Of a DNA stretch of 64,000 bases, positions 56,483-64,000 are shown in pieces. How positions within the stretch are numbered: the first letter of the stretch is position 1; each line of letters opens with the position of its first letter. Below the pieces are notes generated by a model, which saw only the letters and a program-made list of their open reading frames with translations, ran no database searches and was not told the DNA's origin. The position numbers and the translations under genes are program-made. The stretch covers positions 255,721,135 to 255,785,134 of the forward strand of contig NC_053037.3 in assembly GCF_002575655.3 (NCBI RefSeq), read 5' to 3'. The DNA comes from Aegilops tauschii subsp. strangulata. Its lineage: Eukaryota; Streptophyta; Magnoliopsida; Poales; Poaceae.

Positions 56483-57096
56483 TGCGTGCATGAAGCCTTG
56501 GACGAAATATACAAGATGCTACTTCATAACTTTCGTCCAGAGGCTATTCTAGGTGCTGCGTCACCTTATTATTGGGCCAGGCCCATGTAATTTCGAAATA
56601 CATAAGTATAGGCTGTTTTTAGAGTCCGTATGTGTGGGGAAACAAGAGATAGGGTTGGTTTCGGACCCCTTCCTCAAGGGCCACGAAATTCCCCCCCTCT
56701 TCCTCCATATATACAGCCCTTAGGGCGTCGTTTAGACTTTGGGTTTTGTTTAGATTAAAAGTTCGCCATAGCTGCAACTTCGCGTACTTCGTTTGTGTTC
56801 AGCGACCAGACAAAGGCGTCACAGAACCCCACCTTGATCAATAAAGCTTTCATCTTATATTCGCAATATCCAGATTGCAATCTCAGTTTCTTGCCTGTTC
56901 TTCGTTTGCTCGCAGGAAACAGACCCTCGTGGTGAGGTTGATCGTGCTCCGGCGTGGTCGATAACCTCTCGGAGTTGGTTTAGCGATTGCTAAGGCGCGA
57001 CGTCCTCGCACGTTCGTAGTCGGATCGTCAAAGTCGACTTCCATCAAAGCGATATTCATCATCTCATCGAAAGACGGGACACCTTTGCCTCTATCA
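56179..57096 (+). repeat. 3' LTR of the complete CRM element
   Basis: 918 bp, one base different from the 5' LTR. Its first 304 bases encode the C-terminal end of pol (stop TAA 56480-56482). TATA near 56706 and AATAAA at 56840-56845. Confidence 0.93.
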
Positions 57097-57214
57097 TTTC
57101 CTTAGAACGACTGGTGCAATTATTGATATGAAAGAAGGGAATATTAGATTCCAGTTTCTGTTAAGGAAAGGAATGGAACACTTTCCTAGAAAGAAAATTA
57201 AAATTACCTTATGA

Positions 57215-60112
57215 ATCTATTATGAGAGCCACTTATGGATTGCATCCCAAAGATGACAATACCTAGATCTATCCTTGCCTTTATGCCTAGCTAGGGGCGT
57301 TAAACGATAGCGCTTGTTGGGAGGCAACCCAATTTTATTTTTGTTTCTTGCTTTTTGGTTCTGTTTAGGAATAAATAATCCATCTAGCTTCTGTTTAGAT
57401 GTGGTTTTATGTTTTAATTAGTGTTTGTGCCAAGTAGAACCTTTGGGAAGACTTGGGTGAAGTCTTTTTGATTTTGCTGTAAAAAACAGAAACTTTAGCG
57501 CTCACGAGATTAGCTACAACTATTTTCTGGAGAGGGATATTTAGTTGATTCTTTTCGCAGATGATTAATAGATAAATTCCTCACGTCCAGAAATTTATTT
57601 CAGAATTTTTGGAGTTCCAAAAGTATGCATTTGATACAGATTACTACAGACTGTTCTGTTTTTGACAGATTTTGTTTTTCGTGTGTTGTTTGCTTATTTT
57701 GATGAATCTATGGCTAGTATCGGAGGTTATGAACCATAGAGAAGTTGGAATACAGTAGGTTTAACACCAATACAAATAAAGAATGAGTTCAGTGCTGTAC
57801 CGTGAAGTGGTGTTTTGTTTTCTTTCGCTAACGGAGCTCACGAGATTTTCTGTTCAGTTTTGTGTTGTGAAGTTTTCAAGTTTTTGGTAAAGATTTGATG
57901 GATTATGGAACAAGGAGTGGCAAGAGCCTAAGCTTGGGGATGCCCAAGGCACCCCAAGGTAAAATCCAAGGACAACCAAAAAGCCTAAGCTTGGGGATGC
58001 CCCGGAAGGCATCCCCTCTTTTGTCTTCCTCCATCGGTAACTTTACTTGGAGCTATATTTTTATTCACCACATGATATGTGTTTTGCTTGGAGCTTCTTG
58101 TATGATTTGAGTCTTTGCTTTTTAGTTCACCACAGTCATCCTTGCTGTACACACCTTTTGGGAGAGACACACATTAATCAGAATTTATTAGAATACTCTA
58201 TGTGCTTCACTTATATCTTTTGAGCTAAACAATTTTGCTCTAGTACTTCACTTATATCTTTTAGAGCACGGTGGTGGTTTTATTTTATAGAAATTATTGA
58301 TCTCTCATGCTTCACTTATATTATTTTGAGAGTCCTTTAGAACAGCATGGTAATTTTACTTTGGTTATAAAATTAGTCCTAATATGATAGGCATCCAAGA
58401 TGGATATAATAAAAACTTCCATATAAGTGCATTGAATACTAGGAGAAGTTTGATACTTGATGATTGTTTTGAGATATGGAGATAGTGATATTAAAGTTGT
58501 GCTAGTTGAGTAGTTGTGAATTTGAGAAATACTTGTGTTGAAGTTTGCAAGTCCCGTAGCATGCACGTATGCTAAACGTTGTGTAACAAATTTGAAACAT
58601 GAGGTGTTCTTTGATTGTCATCCTTATGAGTGGCGGTCGGGGACGAGCGATGGTCTTTTCCTACCAATCTATCCCCCTAGGAGCATGCGCGTAGTGCTTG
58701 GTTTTTGATGACTTGTATATTTTTGCAATAAGTATGTGAGTTCTTTATGACTGATGTTGAGTCCATGGATTATACGCACTCTCAACCTTCCATCATTGCT
58801 AGCCTCTTCGGTACCGTGCATTGACCTTTCTCACCTTGAGAGTTGGTGCAAACTTCGCCGGTGCATCCAAACCCCGTGATACGGTACGCTCTATCACACA
58901 TAAACCTCCTTATATCTTCCTCAAAACAGCCACCATACCTACCTATTATGGCATTTCCATAGCCATTCCGAGATATATTGCCATGCAACTTTCCACCGTT
59001 CCATTTATTATGACACGCTTCATCATTGTCATATTGCCTTGCATGATCATGTAGTTGACATCGTATTTGTGGCAAAGCCACCATGCATATTATTTCATAC
59101 ATGTCACTCTTGATTCATTGCCCATCCCGGTACACCGCCGGAGGCATTCATATAGAGTCATATTTTGTTCTAGTATCGAGTTGTAATCATCGAGTTGTAA
59201 ATCAATAGAAGTGTGATGATCATCATTAATAGAGCATTGTCCCAAAAAAAAAAAGAGAAAGGCCAAAAAAAGAAAGGCCCAAAAAATAAAAAAATAAAAA
59301 ATAAATAAAGAGAGAAATAAAAAGGGACAATGCTACTATCCTTTTTCCACACTTGTGCTTCAAAGTAGCACCATGATCTTTATGATAGAGAGTCTCTTGT
59401 TTTGTCACTTTCATATACTAGTGGGAATTTTTCATTATAGAACTTGGCTTGTATATTCCAACGATGGGCTTCCTAAAATGCCCTAGGTCTTCGTTAGCAA
59501 GCAAGTTGGATGCACACCCACTTAGTTTATTTTGTTGAGCTTTCATACATTTATAGCTCTAGTGCATCCGTTGCATGGCAATCCCTACTCCTTGCATTGA
59601 CACCAATTGATGGGAATCTCCATAGCCCGTTGATTAGCCGCGCCAATGTGAGATTTTCTCTTTTTTGTCTTCTCCACACAACCCCCATCATTATATTCTA
59701 TTCCACCCACAGTGCTATATCCATGTCTCACGCTCATGTATTGCGTGAAAGTTGAAAAAAGTTTGAGATTACCAAAGTATGAAACAATTGCTTGGCTTGT
59801 CATCGGGGTTGTGCAAGATGAGAGCATCTTGTGTGACAAAAATGAAGCATGGCAAAACTATATGATTTTGTAGGGATGAGCTTTCTTTGGCTATGTTATT
59901 TTGAGAAGACATAATGCTTGGTTAGTATGCTTGAAGTATTATTATTTTTATGTCAATATTAAACTTTTATCTTGAATCTTTCGGATCTGAAAATTCATGC
60001 CACAATAAAGAAAATTACATTGAGAAATATGCTAGGTAGCATTCCACATCAAAAATTCTGTTTTTATCATTTACCTACTCGAGGACGAGCAGGAATTAAG
60101 CTTGGGGATACT
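57215..60112 (+). other. Non-coding 3' interior of the Athila-like element
   Basis: 2.9 kb without a credible ORF. It contains the GGGGCGTTAAACGATAGCGC block (57295-57314) common in this LTR class, a duplicated AAGCCTAAGCTTGGGGATGC motif (57926, 57979) that resembles internal purine tracts, and an A-rich run at 59240-59320. The terminal purine tract at 60098-60112 precedes the LTR. Confidence 0.7.
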
Positions 60113-61692
60113 TGATACGTCTCCAACGTATCTATAATTTTTGATTGTTCCATGCTATAATATATTCTGTTTTGGATGTTAATGGGCTTATTTATACAAT
60201 TTTATATTATTTTTGGTACTAACCTATTAACCCAAGGCCCAGTGCAAACTGTTGCTTTTTTGCCTATTTCAGTGTTTCGCAGAAAAGGAATATCAAACGG
60301 AGTCCAAACGAAATGAAACCTTCGGGAGCGTGATTTTTGGAACAAACGTGATCCAGAGGACTTGGAGTGGACGTCAAGAAACAACCGAGGAGGCCACGAG
60401 GCAGGGAGGCGCGCCTGCCCCCCTAGGCGCGCCGCACACCCTCATGGGCCCCTCGTGGCTCCACCGACCTACTTCTTCCTCCTATATATACCTGCGTACC
60501 CCGAAACCATCCAGGAGCACCACGAAACCCTATTTCCACGGCTGCAACCTTCTGTACCCATGAGATCCCATCTTGGGGCCTTTTCCGGCGCTCCGCCGGA
60601 GGGGGAATCGATCAAGGAGGGCTTCTACATCAACACCATAGCCTCTCCGATGATGTGTGAGTAGTTTACCACAGACCTTCGGGTCCATAGTTATTAGCTA
60701 GATGGCTTATTCTCTCTCTTTGGATCTCAATACAAAGTTCTCCTCGATCTTCTTGGAGCTCTATTCGATGAAACTATTTGCGGTGTGTTTGTCAAGATCC
60801 GATGAATTGTGGGTTTATGATCAAGATTATCTATGAACAATATTTGAATCTTCTCTGAATTCTTTTATGTATGATTGTTTATCTTTGCAAGTCTCTTCGA
60901 ATTATCAGTTTGGTTTGGCCTACTAGATTGATCTTTCTTGCAATGGGAGAAGTGCTTAGCTTTGGGTTCAATCTTACGTTGCTCGATCCCAGTGACAGTA
61001 GGGGAAACAACACGTATTGTATTGTTGCCATCGAGGATAAAAAGATGGGGTTTATATCATATTGCTTGAGTTTATCCCTCTACATCATGTCATCTTGCCT
61101 AATGTGTTACTCTGTTCTTATGAACTGAATACTCTACATGCATGCTGGATAGCAGTTGATGTGTGGAGTAATAGTAGTAGATGCAGGCAGGAGTCAGTCT
61201 ACTTGTTGCGGACGTGATGCCTATATACATGATCATGCATAGATATTCTCATAATTATGCACTTTTCTATCAATTGCTCAACAGTAATTTGTTCACCCAC
61301 TATAATACTTATGCTATCTTGAGAGAAGTCACTAGTGAAACCTATGGCCCCCGGGTCTATTTTCCATCATATTAATCTCCCGTCAACTAGCTATTTCTGT
61401 CGCCGTTTATTTTGCAATCTTTACTTTTAATCTTTATCATAAAAATACCAAAAATATTATCTTATCGTCTCTATCAGACTCACTTTTGCAAGTGGTCGTG
61501 AAGGGATTGACAACCCCTTTATCGCGTTGGTTGCAAGGTTCTTATTTGTTTGTGTAGGTACGAGGGACTTGCGTGTGGCCTCCTACTGGATTGATACCTT
61601 GGTTCTCAAAAACTGAGGGAAAGACTTACGCTACTTAGCTGCATCACCCTTTCCTCTTCAAGGGAAAACCAACACATGCTCAAGAGGTAGCA
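60113..61692 (+). repeat. 3' LTR of the Athila-like element
   Basis: 1580 bp, pairing with 45430-47025. TATA box at 60483-60490. It ends GGTAGCA immediately before TSD GGGTT. Confidence 0.9.
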
Positions 61693-62760
61693 GGGTTGTT
61701 CTTGTTGCCGTGCTCATCGCTGCTCTGATCCTTTTCTGACTCTGTCATGATCTGCCCACTTTCTGCCTCATCCACTTCTCGCTGTGCTACCAAGGCCGCA
61801 CTGGCCACTTGGTTGGTTGCCGCCAAGTAAAGCAACAATGGCTCATGGGGTTTGGGTGCAACCAAGGTAGGCACAGATGATAGGTAAGGCTTCAACTCCT
61901 GCAGAGCTGCATCTGCTTCCAGGGTCCACTTCACAGGCCCTGCTTTCTTCAAAATTTTAAAGAACGGCAGGGCACGCTTGGCAGACTTGGAAATGAATCT
62001 GCTTAGCGCTGCAACGCATCCCGTCAAGCGCCTCACATCCTTGACTGTCCTTGGGGCTTGGATCTACTCGATGGCCTTGATCTTGTCGGGGCTAGCTTCA
62101 ATCCCCCGATGTGACACAAAGAAACCAAGTAGCTTGCTGGAGGGGACACCAAACACGCACTTCTCCGGATTAAGCTTCAAGTTGATCTTGCGCACGTTAG
62201 CAAATGTCTCATACAAATCTTGGATAAGAGTGGTCTTATCCTTGGTTTTGACCACTATATCATCCATATAGGCTTCTATGATTCTGTGCAACTGTGGCTC
62301 AAAACCAATCTGGACTACCCTTGCAAAAGTGGACCCGGCACTCTTTAATCCGAATGGCATGCGGACAAAGCTGTACATACCACATGGAGTGATAAACGAT
62401 GTATTCTCCTCATCTTCTTTGGACATGAAGATCTGGTGATATCCGGAGTATGCATCCAGAAAGGAGAGCAAATCACAACCTGAAGTGGAATCCACAATCT
62501 GGTCGATGCGTGGCAAGGGAAATGGGTCCTTTGGGCAAGCCTTGTTGAGATCTATGAAATCAATGCAAAGCCTCCTTTTCCCATTTGCCTTCCGGACTAC
62601 CACCGGATTTGCTAACCATGTAGGATGCAGTACACCACTGACCAACCCAGCTGCCTCCAGTTTCTTGATTTCCTCGGCAATGAACTGCTGCCGCTCCAAG
62701 GCCTGCTTCCGGACTTTCTGCTTGACAGGTCGAGCATGCGGGCAGACAGCAAGGTGGTGC
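61693..62760 (-). pseudogene. Tat reverse transcriptase and start of RNase H
   Basis: Minus strand: RQQFIAEEIKKLEAAGLVSG, ANPVVVRKANGKRRLCIDF, DLNKACPKDPFPLP, FLDAYSGYHQIFM, FVRMPFGLKSAGSTFARV, catalytic AYMDDIVVKTK, then KLNPEKCVFGV and GIEASPDKIKAIE. There TAG at about 62064 replaces an expected codon, and the frame continues into the connection/RNase H part (VRRLTGCVAALSRFISKSA, GPVKWTLEADAALQELKPYL, PLLLYLAATNQVASAALV). It is interrupted at 61693 by the Athila-like element. One nonsense change and the insertion inactivate it. Confidence 0.85.
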
Positions 62761-63171
62761 TCGATTACCTCCCTGGGAACACCGGGGATATCAGATGGTT
62801 GCCAGGAAAACTCATCGATATTCGCCTACAGGAAGGCAACGAGCGCGCTTTCCTATTTGTCATCAAGGGTGGCGCTGATGGTGAAGGTACCATCAACGCC
62901 AGCCAGCCCTGCCGGGACCTTCTTCACTTGGGGTGTAGCAACCTTGGATCTTTTGCTGTTGGAACACTCCGACACGTTGTCAAGGGTGTTGTGCACTCAC
63001 AGGGGGCACGCTTCCCGGACTCCTTGCCGGAGGTCCTACAATCCCTTTTCTTTCCCTTGCTTTCCTTGGCGGGAGCTGTTGCTGCCGCTGCCTCTGCTGC
63101 GACTGCATCCCGGTACATCCTTGGCGGAAGATGACTCCCAGTGGCCCTGGCATCTTCGAGATGTTGTAAGC
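62761..63171 (-). pseudogene. Tat protease-RT linker, frame-broken
   Basis: Pieces in two frames: VPAGLAGVDGTFTISATLDD, then a SWQPSDIPGVPREVIEHHLA segment leading into the RT. Frameshifts lie near 62,830 and 62,930. The plus-strand 313-codon frame across this region (62485-63426) is its complement. Confidence 0.6.
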
Positions 63172-63996
63172 TTAGTGGGACGCTGCCATGAACTTGGCCA
63201 GGGCCAGGCGCCCAAGAATCCCATTGTACGGCAGGGGGAGATCAACCACATCAAACACAACCTTCTCAGTCCGATAGTTCAGCTCTCCCCCAAATGTCAC
63301 TGGCAACGTAATCTTCCCCTTAGGACGGCTCCTGCCGGGGTTAACTCCTTGCAACGTGCCGGTAACCTCCAGGTCTTCTTCTCCAATCCGAAGTTTGTTG
63401 ATAACTGCTGGGGAAATCAGATTTAACCCGGCGTCGCCATCCACTAACATCTTTGTGACCTTGAGGTTGCGGATTGTTGGGGAGACCAACAACGGCAAGC
63501 ACCCTACCGTAGTGGTACGGCGAGGGTGATCCTCCTCATCAAAGATGATTTGCGTGCGGGACCACTTGAGTGGTTTCCGGGCCTCTGGCGCTGGCTCCAC
63601 AACATTGATCTCTCGTGCCCATTGCTTGAGCTGGCGGTGAGAGGCGTGCAAGGAGGCACCCCCATCAATGCATAGGGCGTTAGTGGCCTTCTGAAACTCC
63701 TTCTCTCTGGTGTCCTCTTCATTCCCTCCATCACTCACATCATCACAGATTTCCTTTTCTTGGCCCCTGGCGGGCTTTCCTTGGTTCCGAAAGGGTTTGC
63801 TGGGGCAATTTGCTTCACCGCCTCGGCCCTTTCCGCCAGCGGCATTCTGACCTTTTGCCTTATCACGCCTATCATATTCTATCCTCTGTCTCTTGACAAG
63901 CTGTTCAACCTGGTAGCACTCCTGAAGGTCGTGGCCCTTGGTCGGATGGATCTGTAATGACCCGAATCTGATAAGATTCAAAGTCTCTATGCTCAC
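63172..63996 (-). pseudogene. Tat gag C-terminus and aspartic protease (window edge)
   Basis: A 274-codon open frame continues past the window. It contains HPTKGHDLQECYQVEQLVKR, a basic Gly/Arg linker, RTQIIFDEEDHPRRTTT, a protease active-site region KMLVDGDAGLNLISP (Asp-Gly-Asp where Tat elements usually have Asp-Gly-Gly) and YNGILGRLALAKFMA. It is open over this stretch, but downstream breaks in the same polyprotein make the element inactive. The start lies outside the window. Confidence 0.75.
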
Positions 63997-64000
63997 TGTG

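Larger units (their letters stand above)
49163..57096 (+). mobile_element. Complete, very young CRM-type (cereba/CRW-like) gypsy element
   Basis: 7934 bp: 918-bp LTRs (49163-50080, 56179-57096) that differ at one base (C at ~49919, G at ~56935), TSD TTTCC (49158-49162, 57097-57101), PBS TGGTATCAGAT (50083 on, initiator-Met tRNA), purine tract AAGGGGAGGA (56169-56178), and one uninterrupted gag-pol frame. The clade is called from the single-ORF organisation, pol reading into the 3' LTR, the CR-like C-terminus ([20 protein letters not shown]) and LTR size. With the commonly used grass LTR rate of 1.3e-8 per site per year, one difference in 918 means some tens of thousands of years (inference). 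It inserted into the protease of the Athila-like element. Confidence 0.93.
48637..57214 (+). pseudogene. Athila-like aspartic protease ORF, split by the CRM element
   Basis: The frame runs 48637-49162 and resumes at 57102-57214 after removal of the CRM element and one TSD copy (GRPF then LRTTGAIIDMKEG). The protease active-site region reads YALWDLGASVYTIPKTLCD (Asp at 48928), with flap and C-terminal PIILGRPF. It ends KKIKITL at TGA 57212. No reverse transcriptase follows, so the element coded only for gag and protease before the insertion. Confidence 0.8.
45430..61692 (+). mobile_element. Athila-like non-autonomous gypsy element (Sabrina/WHAM-type LTR)
   Basis: LTRs at 45430-47025 (1596 bp) and 60113-61692 (1580 bp) start TGATACGTCTCCAACGTATC and end GGTAGCA. 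TSD GGGTT (45425-45429, 61693-61697). A degenerate PBS resembling the tRNA-Asp complement (TGGCATCGTTGTCGGGA, 47037-47053) follows the left LTR; a purine-rich AAGCTTGGGGATACT precedes the right LTR. The interior encodes gag and protease only, then a ~2.9-kb non-coding tail; no RT, RNase H or integrase. The LTRs differ at about 60 sites (~4%) by eye plus small indels, many C-to-T or G-to-A. The family name should be checked against TREP. It is itself split by the CRM element at 49163. Confidence 0.9.
9593..63996 (-). mobile_element. Degenerate Tat-lineage gypsy element, split by three insertions
   Basis: Read on the minus strand from 63996 downward: gag C-terminus/protease (63996-63172), linker, reverse transcriptase with YMDD (62760-62064), start of RNase H (to 61693), [Athila-like insertion], RNase H (45429-44709), [CRM fragment], integrase (41074-40341), a long non-coding 3' region with an antisense B3-like ORF (38551-39167), [27.5-kb CACTA], and LTR sequence down to ~9593. 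Removing the Athila-like element and one TSD copy restores an open frame across the junction (NKNNP then KDAARKK). The RT and integrase are of the Tat (RIRE2/Cinful/Grande) type, recognised from FIAEEIKKLEAAG, DLNKACPKDPFPLP and SWNIEHLHKYYP. Nonsense and frameshift changes make it inactive. The exact LTR start is not fixed; the end at 9593 (TTTATGCA on the minus strand) is tentative. Confidence 0.7.

Noticed and set aside
62485..63426. 313-codon plus-strand ORF
   Set aside because: It is antisense to the Tat protease-RT region, whose minus-strand translation gives clear RT and protease motifs.

Overview
This window is grass nuclear DNA, almost certainly from the Triticeae (wheat, Aegilops, barley or rye group). 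The evidence is the Ty3/gypsy families present, the 1.6-kb LTRs starting TGATACGTCTCCAACGTATC, the CACTA elements with the TIR CACTACAAAAAAA, and Tourist- and hAT-type MITEs. No convincing single-copy host gene is present. The window is a stack of nested transposable elements, and at least four copies of a centromeric (CRM/cereba/Quinta-like) gypsy lineage point to a centromeric or pericentromeric location (inference).

Layout. 1-3915 is an old, non-autonomous CRM-like element on the minus strand (3' LTR cut by the window edge, internal remnant, 5' LTR). It sits inside a gypsy LTR (3916-4691), which itself interrupts the gag of a second minus-strand CRM-like element (4692-9314). That second element also carries a 1.8-kb CACTA (5966-7778) made of large palindromes and holding a 5S rRNA-derived segment. 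About 280 bp of unassigned DNA follows. From about 9593 to beyond 64000 lies a degenerate Tat-lineage gypsy element in minus orientation (gag/protease and reverse transcriptase at the right, integrase at 40.3-41.1 kb, and an antisense ORF resembling a B3 DNA-binding protein at 38.5-39.2 kb).

Three large insertions split the Tat element. (1) A 27.54-kb CACTA element (10191-37730; 3-bp TSD TTG) has no recognisable transposase but holds captured gene material: a DEDDy (Werner/RNase D-like) exonuclease pseudogene, two paralogous coiled-coil pseudogenes, a head-to-head pair of unknown paralogous ORFs, a multi-exon gene with repeated exons, and several small transposons. (2) A 3.6-kb CRM fragment with the topology pol end-LTR-gag (41075-44708) replaces part of the Tat RNase H/integrase region. 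(3) A non-autonomous Athila-like element (45430-61692; TSD GGGTT) carries only gag-protease.

Inside the protease of that Athila-like element sits the youngest feature: a complete CRM-type element (49163-57096; TSD TTTCC) with 918-bp LTRs that differ at one base and an uninterrupted 1707-codon gag-pol. Its last ~100 codons lie inside the 3' LTR. Relative ages follow from nesting and LTR divergence: Tat element oldest, the CRM-like element at the left edge old (~8% LTR divergence over the part compared), the Athila-like element about 4%, the complete CRM element about 0.1%.
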